Of a DNA stretch of 19,675 bases, positions 13,187 through 19,675 are shown in pieces. A program made the position numbers and the translations under genes. Position 1 is the stretch's first letter, and each line of letters opens with the position of its first letter. Origin of the DNA: an uncultured Eubacteriales bacterium (lineage in GTDB: Bacteria; Bacillota; Clostridia; Christensenellales; QALW01); the NCBI GenBank assembly GCA_900547955.1, contig URIR01000038.1, forward strand, positions 1 through 19,675. The letters are read 5' to 3'. The notes beneath the pieces are model-generated. The model saw nothing but the letters and a program-made list of their open reading frames with translations. It ran no database searches and had not been told where the DNA came from.

Positions 13187-14011
13187 TTACCGCACGCCTA
13201 TCCATGTTCTGGGAACACTACCCTCTATAAGCTGAGAAAGCTTATACCTGGCGTTGCCTATAATTACCTGAGTACCGTTCTCCAGCGGCTGCGTTATATA
13301 TTCCAACTTGGCCCAGGCGCCGTTAGCTCCAGCGCGTGAAGCACCGACGCAATGCTTCTGCGCCTCCTTAACCGCTTCAAGCGTTTCATTAATATTTGCA
13401 CCGGAAATTTCTTTTATAAGAGTAGCTTTATCCTCCGGATCTGAATATATACCCTCGGTAGTCGTTAGTATCACTAAAAGACGCGCTTTAGCTATATCTG
13501 CTATAACCGAAGCTGTTTCATCATTGTCCACGCATTCTACCACATGTCCGCCGTGCTTCTTTAATCCAGCCAGCTCATAATTGCGGTTTTCCTTAGCGCT
13601 TACGGCGTCATTATAATTAACTATAGGAACCGCCCCCTGCATAGCGGCACGCTTAAGCAGTCCCAATATATACTCGCGCTTCTGAGGGTCGTTAAAATGC
13701 TGATGCTCAACCAGCAGCTGACGCACGCCATACTGCTGAGGTATAAACCTCCTGTAATTTTCCATAAGTATAACCTGCCCCTGCGCGGCATAGTCGGTTT
13801 TCCGAGCGTCGTCATCCTCGTCCAATTCATATCCCGCCCGTTTTATAAAATCCAGTCTGCCAATCTCGGCCGCCCCCGAGCTTACCCAAATATATCCCGG
13901 CCTAAGCTGCGCGCCCAGTCTGGAAAAAATATTATAATCTATATCCCTGTCCTCCTTGCGTATAAGCGCCATGGAACCTATCTTTCCAACCAATTCAAAA
14001 TCAAAAATCAT
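13187..14011 (-). CDS. Amino-acid kinase family protein, glutamate 5-kinase-like (274 aa)
   Basis: The layout is that of ProB-type kinases. The N-terminal phosphate-binding segment is LVGKIGSMAL (7-16), then WVSSGAAEIGR (42-52), QLLVEHQHFND (98-108), AVPIVNYNDAVSAKE (127-141), the VDNDETASVIA strand (161-171) and ILTTTEGIYSDPED (181-194). A PUA domain is absent, as in short glutamate kinases. Departures from classical ProB include GKIGSMA for VKVGSS and an unusual SRAGANGAWAKLE where GTGGMxTKxxAA is expected. No proA or proC is nearby, so the substrate may not be glutamate. GGGGAG lies ten bases before the start. A promoter and a hairpin at the very 5' end of the message lie upstream, and repeat copy C lies after the stop. 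Confidence 0.78.
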   Translation of the reverse strand: MIFDFELVGKIGSMALIRKEDRDIDYNIFSRLGAQLRPGYIWVSSGAAEIGRLDFIKRAGYELDEDDDARKTDYAAQGQVILMENYRRFIPQQYGVRQLLVEHQHFNDPQKREYILGLLKRAAMQGAVPIVNYNDAVSAKENRNYELAGLKKHGGHVVECVDNDETASVIADIAKARLLVILTTTEGIYSDPEDKATLIKEISGANINETLEAVKEAQKHCVGASRAGANGAWAKLEYITQPLENGTQVIIGNARYKLSQLIEGSVPRTWIGVR

Positions 14012-14050
14012 CTTTAATTCTCCCCTATGCCCTTATGTACCAAAATAAAA

Positions 14051-14066
14051 GGCGCAGGCCCGCGCC
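14051..14066 (-). promoter_or_regulatory. Hairpin at the 5' end of the kinase transcript
   Basis: Read on the minus strand, GGCGC-GGGCCT-GCGCC is followed by TTTTATTTTG, a terminator shape. The promoter at 14076-14104 would start transcription near 14069, so the hairpin would be the first 20 bases of the message. It is more likely a 5' stabilising stem, or a terminator for transcripts arriving from further upstream. Confidence 0.45.
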
Positions 14067-14075
14067 ATTTTAAAT

Positions 14076-14104
14076 ATTATAACAGTCTTTAATCCTACGG
14101 GCAA
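14076..14104 (-). promoter_or_regulatory. Promoter of the amino-acid kinase gene
   Basis: On the minus strand TTGCCC (14099-14104) and a perfect TATAAT (14076-14081) are separated by 17 bases. Confidence 0.65.
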
Positions 14105-14429
14105 ACTGTTTTTTTCTATTAAAAGGCTCCGCAATATAATAAACGCACTTTAGGCCTTCCCTGCCGCCTGGCCGCGAAAACCTTAAAATAAACCAAACAC
14201 ATAAACACCTGCAGCCGAACGCTTCAGAGCTGTTGCTGAGCATTCCGTATAAAAATCCTCAGCCGCCGAAAAAACCATTTCTCATTCTTACAGGGTGTAA
14301 GAGTATAAAAATAACCTATATATTTTAATAACGGCAGTATGGCCGAAGAAAAAGCTTTTCCCCTGTGCCGCATTATATCCTGATTGCGCCGCCTGTTCCT
14401 TCTTTAAGGCTTTAAACCGGCTTTTTCGC
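14105..14429. other. Intergenic stretch, nothing recognised
   Basis: About 325 bases between the divergent promoters of the kinase gene and the phosphohexomutase gene. I see no ORF with a ribosome binding site, no hairpin with a T-run and no repeat shared with the rest of the window. Confidence 0.4.
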
Positions 14430-14458
14430 TTGATTATAATTCCGAAACCGTTTATAAT
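14430..14458 (+). promoter_or_regulatory. Promoter ahead of repeat copy B and the phosphohexomutase gene
   Basis: TTGATT (14430-14435) and a perfect TATAAT (14453-14458) are separated by 17 bases. Transcription would start near 14465 and run through the whole of repeat copy B before reaching the phosphohexomutase start codon at 14693. Confidence 0.65.
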
Positions 14459-14490
14459 ATATTATATTGAATAAAAGATGCTGAACCGCC

Positions 14491-14645
14491 GGCGCGCGGG
14501 CGGGGTTATATATGCCGCGGGCTTTGTCCCGCGGCAGGGGCGCCTATATTAAATCCCTGAAATTAGAATAAATTGCGGCTAAGACTAAAATACGGATAAA
14601 AGCTCATATGCTTTGGGCGCCCTCCTTTAAAGGGCGGGGCGCGCC
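14491..14645 (+). repeat. Dispersed GC-rich repeat, copy B
   Basis: This copy is nearly identical to copy A (about eight differences including one single-base deletion). It runs from GGCGCGC (14491-14497) to GCGCGCC (14639-14645) with the GCCGCGGG-CTTTGT-CCCGCGGC hairpin intact. It starts about 25 bases after the predicted transcription start and ends about 35 bases before the ribosome binding site of the phosphohexomutase gene. It would therefore form most of that gene's 5' leader or be a short RNA of its own. Confidence 0.85.
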
Positions 14646-14692
14646 CCATCCTAACGCCGCTTTTAAAGTAATTTAATTTTTGGAGGTATGCT

Positions 14693-16234
14693 ATGCTCAG
14701 CAAAGAATGGTCTAAATTCAAAAGCGGAAGCGATATCCGCGGAGTAGCGCTGGAGGGCGTTAAGGATATGCCTATCGACCTTACTGACGAAATAGTAGAG
14801 AGGATGGCCGCCGGTTTTGGCGTATGGCTTGTTAAAAAGCTGGATAAACCGGCCGAACAGCTCAAAATTTCTATAGGCCATGATTCCAGACTGTCCGGAC
14901 CGCGCATGAAAGCCGCCGTGATACGAGCGCTTAAGCGCGCTGGCTTTACCTGCTATGATTTTTCCCTTATGAGCACGCCCGGTATGTTTATGTCCTGCGT
15001 CAATAAGGATTTATCCTGCGACGGCGCAATACAGCTCACAGCCAGTCATCATCCTTTTAACCGCAACGGCCTAAAATTCTTTACCAAAGACGGGGGCCTT
15101 GAGGGCAGCGATATTGCCCAGATACTTACCTACGCTCAAGACAACGCCTCTCTCCCGCAAAAAGAAGGCAAGGTAATATCCTATGATTTCCTGTCCGTAT
15201 ATGCCCAGGGACTGGTTGAAACGGTGCGCAAGGGTGTCAATTCCAAAACAAATTACGAAAAGCCCCTTGCCGGCTTTAAGGTAGTGGTAGATGCAGGCAA
15301 CGGAGCAGGCGGATTCTATGTGCAGAAGGTACTGGAGCCTCTTGGAGCGGATACGTCAGGCAGTCAATTCCTTGAGCCGGACGGCTCCTTCCCCAATCAT
15401 ATCCCCAATCCTGAAAACGAAGAAGCCATGCATGCAATAACCCGGGCCGTGCTTAACAGCAGGGCGGATATAGGATTGATATTCGATACCGACGTAGACC
15501 GCGCCGGAGCTGTGGATTCAACAGGACGCGAAATAAACCGCAACCGCCTTATCGCCCTTATTTCAGCCATACTGCTTGAAGAAACCCCTGGCGCTACTAT
15601 CGTTACTGATTCCATAACCTCAAGCGGCCTTAAGCTGTTTATAGAAAATAAGCTGGGCGGAAAGCACCACCGCTTTAAGAGAGGGTATAAAAACGTCATA
15701 AACGAAGCCATACGCCTCAACAGCGAGGGAATATACTGTCCTCTGGCTATTGAAACAAGCGGCCACGCAGCCTTAAAGGAAAATTATTTTTTGGACGACG
15801 GAGCATATTTGGTAACCAAGCTGCTCATAAAAATGGCCCGTCTGAAGGAGGAAGGCAAAAAGCTGGACAACCTGCTTGACGGCCTGGCCGAGCCGGTGGA
15901 AAGCAAGGAAATACGCATGAATCTGCTTCTGGACGATTTTAAGCAGTATGGCCAGAAAATTATAGACGAAATCACAGCCTTTGCAGCAAAAGCTCCGGGC
16001 TGGATTCCTGCTCAGGATAATTACGAGGGCATAAGAGTAGCTTTCGGTAAAAACGACGGCGACGGCTGGTTCCTGCTCAGGCTCTCCCTGCACGACCCGT
16101 TAATGCCTCTGAATATTGAATCGGATAGCGCCGGGGGAGTCAAGATTATTGCCGAAAAACTATACGATGCAATTAAGCAATACGATAAATTAGATACCGC
16201 TCCATTAAAGAACTTTATAGACGGCGCAAATTAA
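14693..16234 (+). CDS. Phosphohexomutase (phosphomannomutase/phosphoglucomutase family, 513 aa)
   Basis: Alpha-D-phosphohexomutases interconvert hexose 6- and 1-phosphates. Domain 1 has SDIRG (13-17) and the phosphoserine loop TASHHP with S118 (the usual TASHNP with N to H). Domain 2 has the metal loop D265-T-D-V-D269-R270. Domain 3 has the sugar-binding ETSGHAALKENYFLDDGAY (from 354). Domain 4 ends GWFLLRLSLHDPLMPLNIESDSAGG instead of the classical RPSGTEP, as in a subgroup common in Clostridia, cyanobacteria and plants. Glucose or mannose cannot be chosen from sequence. It could supply sugar-1-phosphate to the nucleotidyltransferase encoded upstream. GGAGG (14682-14686) is six bases before the ATG. 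A terminator follows directly. Confidence 0.92.
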   Translation: MLSKEWSKFKSGSDIRGVALEGVKDMPIDLTDEIVERMAAGFGVWLVKKLDKPAEQLKISIGHDSRLSGPRMKAAVIRALKRAGFTCYDFSLMSTPGMFMSCVNKDLSCDGAIQLTASHHPFNRNGLKFFTKDGGLEGSDIAQILTYAQDNASLPQKEGKVISYDFLSVYAQGLVETVRKGVNSKTNYEKPLAGFKVVVDAGNGAGGFYVQKVLEPLGADTSGSQFLEPDGSFPNHIPNPENEEAMHAITRAVLNSRADIGLIFDTDVDRAGAVDSTGREINRNRLIALISAILLEETPGATIVTDSITSSGLKLFIENKLGGKHHRFKRGYKNVINEAIRLNSEGIYCPLAIETSGHAALKENYFLDDGAYLVTKLLIKMARLKEEGKKLDNLLDGLAEPVESKEIRMNLLLDDFKQYGQKIIDEITAFAAKAPGWIPAQDNYEGIRVAFGKNDGDGWFLLRLSLHDPLMPLNIESDSAGGVKIIAEKLYDAIKQYDKLDTAPLKNFIDGAN

Positions 16235-16244
16235 TAACGCATAT

Positions 16245-16280
16245 ATAAGGCGGAATTTTAAACGTTCCGCCTTATTATAT
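16245..16280 (+). terminator. Rho-independent terminator after the phosphohexomutase gene
   Basis: ATAAGGCGGAA (16245-16255) and TTCCGCCTTAT (16265-16275) form a perfect 11-bp stem with a nine-base loop, followed by TATATTG. It starts ten bases after the stop codon. Confidence 0.8.
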
Positions 16281-16351
16281 TGTATATCTTTTACTTTCCA
16301 GTTTACAAGGAACTTAAGGTAATATACGTATAAATAAGCAAGAGGCGCAGT

Positions 16352-16930
16352 ATGAAAAATAAACTGAGCAAAATAATTAGAATTGTCACTATAGCTCCCA
16401 TTATGGCCGCAGTTATGCTGGCCATAATTCAGCTAGCAGAACCAGAACAAATAGGGGGCGCTTCAAATCTTATAACAGCGCTTATATTTTTAACGATACT
16501 GCCTGTTATTTCATACCCTTTGCAGCCTGTTATACCCTATTTTAAGCACCGCAGCCGCGAAGGACAAAGAAATTTAGCTATAATTTTCGCCAATATAGGC
16601 TATATTTCCGGAATAATATACGCGCTTGCCGCCAATACGCCCAGAGAATTGCTTATAATTTATTTGACCTACTTTTTATCCGGCCTGCTTATAGTGATTT
16701 TCAATAAAGTGTTCAAGATACGCGCAAGCGGACACGCCTGCGGTATAGCCGGACCTATAGCTATACTGGCATATTGCGTTTCATTATGGGCGCTGTTGGG
16801 AATTATCCTTCTAGAAGCCGCCTGGTGGGCAAGCTTATCCATGAAACGGCATACCAATAAGGAATTAATTATCGGCTCTCTTATTTCATTAGCTTCGCTG
16901 GGCATATCCGTTATAACCGCCTCTAAATAA
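16352..16930 (+). CDS. PAP2-like integral membrane protein (192 aa)
   Basis: The protein is hydrophobic with about six likely membrane segments (near 10-28, 38-58, 74-94, 100-118, 132-157, 172-190). K119-VFKIR followed by ASGHACG (S126-G127-H128) resembles PAP2 phosphatase motifs 1-2 (K-x6-RP, PSGH), and KRHTNKELIIG (R166, H167) resembles motif 3 (SR-x5-H-x3-D) in a reduced form. PAP2 enzymes remove phosphate from membrane lipids such as undecaprenyl pyrophosphate. The altered first and third motifs leave real doubt about activity. AGAGG (16341-16345) lies before the start. It follows the phosphohexomutase terminator, so it is probably expressed on its own, and it converges on the DUF262 unit. 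Confidence 0.6.
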   Translation: MKNKLSKIIRIVTIAPIMAAVMLAIIQLAEPEQIGGASNLITALIFLTILPVISYPLQPVIPYFKHRSREGQRNLAIIFANIGYISGIIYALAANTPRELLIIYLTYFLSGLLIVIFNKVFKIRASGHACGIAGPIAILAYCVSLWALLGIILLEAAWWASLSMKRHTNKELIIGSLISLASLGISVITASK

Positions 16931-16963
16931 AAGCATAGCCTGCTTAGCCAATAAAAGCGGCTC

Positions 16964-17053
16964 AGGGGTGCCGCCGTTTGCGGCCTGCGGCCGCAGCCGA
17001 GCCTGCGGCTCGGCCAGGCAGGCGCGTATGCGCCTGCCAAACGGCGGCCCCCT
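16964..17053. repeat. Three-armed cloverleaf palindrome
   Basis: An outer stem GCCGCCGTTT (16970-16979) / AAACGGCGGC (17039-17048) extends by AGGGG (16964-16968) / CCCCT (17049-17053) across one bulged T. Inside are three perfect hairpins with almost no bases between them: GCGGCC-TGC-GGCCGC (16980-16994), GCCGAGCC-TGC-GGCTCGGC (16996-17014) and GGCAGGCGC-GTAT-GCGCCTGCC (17017-17038). It has no T-run on either side and lies between the 3' ends of two convergent genes. A further weak CAGGCG/CGCCTG repeat (17075-17101) lies next to it. Confidence 0.85.
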
Positions 17054-17180
17054 TAATTGCTATTTCCTAATAAGCAGGCGTATTATATAAAAATCCGCCT
17101 GTAATTTGATTGTACTATCATTTTACAGAAGGATTCATATGTTTACTACTGCGCCAATTATTACTCATTAACAGATTTCA

Positions 17181-17513
17181 TTAACTTATATGCGCTTTAT
17201 ACCATTCAATTACGGCGCTCCTGTCAGTTTCAAAAAACTGAGTAGAAACATAAATGTTTTTACCATTAAATTGCAATTCTTTAGCTCTGTACCGCTTATG
17301 CAATGAATTGCCCATATTATCTGTTTGATTATTCGCAACGGCAGGATAATCTGTAGCTCTAAATAAACTCTTTGTATATTCTTTCGTTTTTAGCTGTTCA
17401 ATTTCCTTTTCCGTAATTTTTGTTTGCTTAATGAGTTCCGCAATTAAATTATAAAATAATTTGGATACCGGAAGCATCCCTTCTAACCAAGTGCTTTCAT
17501 CATTTAATATCAA
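17181..17513 (-). CDS. Overlapping ORF after the DUF262 gene (up to 110 aa)
   Basis: This ORF overlaps the last 14 bases of the DUF262 gene in the +1 frame. The longest version begins with TTG at 17513 and has no clear ribosome binding site; the first internal ATG (codon 13, MLPVSKLFYN) has AGAAGGG touching it, too close to be typical. The second half (ATDYPAVANNQ, then KRYRAKELQFNGKNIYVSTQFFE, then VIEWYKAH) looks like a real globular module, of a kind I associate with C-termini of defence-type proteins but cannot name. It may be a separate coupled gene, a C-terminal part reached by a +1 frameshift, or the tail of a gene broken by a mutation. The open +1 frame also continues upstream of the TTG as QTILAFLSQTLR. 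Confidence 0.55.
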   Translation of the reverse strand: MILNDESTWLEGMLPVSKLFYNLIAELIKQTKITEKEIEQLKTKEYTKSLFRATDYPAVANNQTDNMGNSLHKRYRAKELQFNGKNIYVSTQFFETDRSAVIEWYKAHIS

Positions 17514-19557
17514 ACGAAGCGTCTGAGAGAGAAAAGCTAAAATCGTCTGCCTCCAAATTCAGTTTATCTAACAAATTTTTTATAAACGAGATAATGTTAT
17601 TAGCTGATAAATTGGTCTCAAAATAAATTCCGCTATTATCAATCTGCTTAGCTTTACGAAATTTTCTTTCATCATTGCTAATATATGTTCTATCTGCGTT
17701 CGGCAATGAATAATTGCTCTCCGCTAAGTCGCTGAATGCGTCTACATTCAAGTCATAAGCAATGCTAATAAATTTTGTCAGAAGATCTATCCAGCTTGAA
17801 ACCTTTGTATATTCGCCTACAAAGACGAATCCCTCCGGCTTAGTATTTGAAAAATCCAGCCCGCTATTAACGCCGAAGCTTAATTCGTTAGCTTCATTTA
17901 AATCATAATGTAATTCCACATAATTAAATTTGCCAATCAATTTACGCGCAAGCACCTTCGCCCTGTTTTTAATAGAGGCTTCATTCCATTTTTCCGCTGC
18001 CAAAACTTCTTTATTCAAAATATTGGCCTTTGAATTTTCACAAATTATTCTCTTCTTATCAGCAAACGATTTGGTTCCTAATTCACTATTAAGTCCGGTG
18101 ATTGTCAAATTACCTAGTGTATGCAGATATGTTTCATAAACTCTTCCGTAGTCATTTCCAACTTCCTTTTTCCATATAACGGCATTCTCTTTTTGCGGTA
18201 AAATATGCTCTATCGTAAGATTAGAAAGGTCGATATGCTCCTTAGAAGAATTCTCAATCACAGACAGCACAAATTTACAAATTGGTTTTTGATATAATGG
18301 TTTATGTATAAGCGCTTTTTCAAATTCCGCGTCTGTTGGCATCCGATTATTGGCTTTTAAATCATTAAGGAATATTACCAGCTTTTCATAATAATTATCA
18401 TAGTTTCCGTCAAAAGCTCTGTCATACATCGATTTCATAAAATTAGACAAGCTTTTATTAAGCTCGCAGGCTGTAATCCTAACAAAATAAGTCAGTAAAT
18501 AATTTAATACCTTCAGAAGCGTAGTTTCATCGATAATACTGTTTTCGTAATCGTTAAAAACCCGAAAAAGAAAAGGAAGGACTGTTGTTTGTTTAATGGA
18601 ATTAAAGGCGTGCAAATAATTCAAGATTTCTTTACTATAATAATGGCTTTCACCAATAAATGCTCCGTAGACTTTGGACGCTCTTTTTAACTTTTTCAAC
18701 ACATCTTCATGGTTTAAATTGTTTTCTTCGCAATGTTCCTTAAACAAACGGTATGCGTTGCTATTATTTACCGACCGGCTAATTTGCGAATTCAAAAAAT
18801 TAATAGCAAAATCCCCAAGATTTCGATATCCTACATTCTTCTCAATTACAGACCAGTAATTCTCATAAAGTTCATCTTGATTGGCATCGTCCATTAGCAG
18901 GTAATTTCTAATTTTATCCGCCAAACTTAATTCCAGTCCTGTTGAATTAATGGACTCAAATATTTTTTGCGGTTCGTCTCCCTGCGATTTATCCAGAACA
19001 ATTTCAACCATTTCCAGTTTTTTAATTCCATTAAGAATATCATTTACCTCTAATCCTGATTTTAATGTTTTATCAATCAGGTTTTTAAAACAAATATAAT
19101 TTTTATAAATGTTAGAGTTTCTATCCATTTCATCAATTTTATTTTGAATTAAAAGGCGTAGTTGTTCGTTATCTGTTTTTATAGGCTTTAATTTTAGTTT
19201 ATATTTCTCGCCGCAATTTCGATTAAACATCACTTCTTCTATTTCATTTTCAATTCTTACAGATACTCCCTTAGCGGCATCATAAAGTGCTTTTAAAAGA
19301 ATATATACCGTAGTAAGACGCTGCTGTCCATCTATAATCAAAACTTCGTTTAATGCGCTTCCATCAATACCATTTATGTATACTATAGTGCCGGTAAAAT
19401 GTTTATGGTCGCATTCATTCGCTTTCATAATATCTTGAAAAAGCTTTTCGCATTGTATATTGCTCCAATCATAATTACGCTGATAAACTGGAATTTTAAA
19501 TACTCTCTTATTCTTTTCTATTAAATCTGAAAAGAGCCAAACTTTATATGGTTGCAT
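17500..19557 (-). CDS. DUF262/DUF1524 GmrSD-like protein (685 aa)
   Basis: The N-terminal DUF262 domain has the ParB-like motifs IPVYQRNYDW (22-31) and IIDGQQRLTT (74-83), where nucleotide binding or hydrolysis occurs in family members, followed by FESINSTGLELSLADKIRNYLLM (200-222). The DUF1524 HNH-type nuclease motif is LTIEHILPQK with H451, then HTLGNLTITGLN (479-490) and a following lysine pair. A further C-terminal domain (about 580-680) is less recognisable. GmrSD-type proteins are type IV restriction enzymes that cut modified phage DNA; others of this family also act in phage defence. The start has GGAAG seven or so bases upstream. Its DNA is far more AT-rich than its neighbours, suggesting transfer. 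A large palindrome lies just upstream. Confidence 0.88.
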   Translation of the reverse strand: MQPYKVWLFSDLIEKNKRVFKIPVYQRNYDWSNIQCEKLFQDIMKANECDHKHFTGTIVYINGIDGSALNEVLIIDGQQRLTTVYILLKALYDAAKGVSVRIENEIEEVMFNRNCGEKYKLKLKPIKTDNEQLRLLIQNKIDEMDRNSNIYKNYICFKNLIDKTLKSGLEVNDILNGIKKLEMVEIVLDKSQGDEPQKIFESINSTGLELSLADKIRNYLLMDDANQDELYENYWSVIEKNVGYRNLGDFAINFLNSQISRSVNNSNAYRLFKEHCEENNLNHEDVLKKLKRASKVYGAFIGESHYYSKEILNYLHAFNSIKQTTVLPFLFRVFNDYENSIIDETTLLKVLNYLLTYFVRITACELNKSLSNFMKSMYDRAFDGNYDNYYEKLVIFLNDLKANNRMPTDAEFEKALIHKPLYQKPICKFVLSVIENSSKEHIDLSNLTIEHILPQKENAVIWKKEVGNDYGRVYETYLHTLGNLTITGLNSELGTKSFADKKRIICENSKANILNKEVLAAEKWNEASIKNRAKVLARKLIGKFNYVELHYDLNEANELSFGVNSGLDFSNTKPEGFVFVGEYTKVSSWIDLLTKFISIAYDLNVDAFSDLAESNYSLPNADRTYISNDERKFRKAKQIDNSGIYFETNLSANNIISFIKNLLDKLNLEADDFSFSLSDASFDIK

Positions 19558-19585
19558 ATCTTAACTTCCTTTCGACCTCCAGCAG

Positions 19586-19675
19586 GTCTGATTTCGGCAT
19601 TTTCAAGGAAGCGGAATGAGGTGTACTGAACACGTACACCCATTGACGATGACGCAGAAAATGCCGAAATCAGAC
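19586..19675. repeat. Large palindrome directly upstream of the DUF262 gene, cut by the window edge
   Basis: GTCTGATTTCGGCATTTTC (19586-19604) and its exact reverse complement (19657-19675) form a 19-bp inverted repeat that ends exactly at the window edge and may continue. Inside is a second hairpin GGTGTAC (19620-19626) / GTACACC (19634-19640). The DUF262 start codon is about 30 bases from the left arm, so on the minus strand it would be the promoter or leader region. Confidence 0.8.

Noticed and set aside
13041..13235. Plus-strand ORF of 64 codons
   Set aside because: It is made of repeat copy C and the antisense end of the kinase gene; no ribosome binding site.
16964..17053. A tRNA gene, suggested by the cloverleaf shape
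   Set aside because: It has no T-loop GTTCRA, no anticodon arm of seven loop bases and no acceptor-like end; the loops are only three or four bases.

Overview
The window looks like a chromosomal segment of a Gram-positive bacterium of the phylum Bacillota, probably a gut-type member of the Clostridia. The clues are strong AAGGAGG-type ribosome binding sites, a DUF1540 cysteine-rich protein, an XRE/ImmA-like pair, RNase J, an mltG-trmR-trhP gene order known from Bacillota, a Gram-positive LexA box and frequent ATA codons. The species cannot be named from the sequence. There are no tRNA, rRNA or CRISPR features.

Layout. 1-1600: a promoter reading off the left edge, a small DUF1540 gene with its terminator, an XRE repressor gene whose promoter is spanned by an inverted repeat, and an ImmA/IrrE-like gene that has lost the zinc-protease motif and has a LexA-type box at its predicted transcription start. 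1600-3850: pyrE on the minus strand, diverging from a lipoprotein gene, then a HAD phosphatase. 3850-4576: a 730-base gene-free stretch with a cluster of DnaA-box-like sites (two perfect, facing each other) beside an AT-rich tract, a strong bidirectional hairpin, a very strong G-quadruplex motif and a 15-bp inverted repeat.

4577-12495: plus-strand housekeeping genes. These are a sugar-nucleotidyltransferase fused to a phosphomutase module that appears catalytically dead, RNase J, the MltG lytic transglycosylase, the TrmR wobble-uridine methyltransferase, and the U32-family protein TrhP. TrhP and TrmR together would make 5-methoxyuridine at tRNA position 34. 12496-14692: three copies of an unnamed, GC-rich, hairpin-forming repeat of about 155 bp surround a ProB-like amino-acid kinase gene. 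14693-16930: an intact phosphohexomutase with a clear terminator, then a PAP2-like membrane protein.

16931-19675: a gene-free patch that can fold into a near-perfect three-armed cloverleaf, then an AT-rich, probably acquired minus-strand unit. This unit holds a DUF262/DUF1524 (GmrSD-like) protein, an overlapping ORF in another frame, and a large palindrome directly upstream that runs to the window edge.

The most unusual items are the three-copy repeat family, the cloverleaf, the DnaA-box cluster away from any dnaA gene, and the LexA box in front of a pseudo-protease. All starts, promoters and folds were read by eye. No similarity search or folding program was run.
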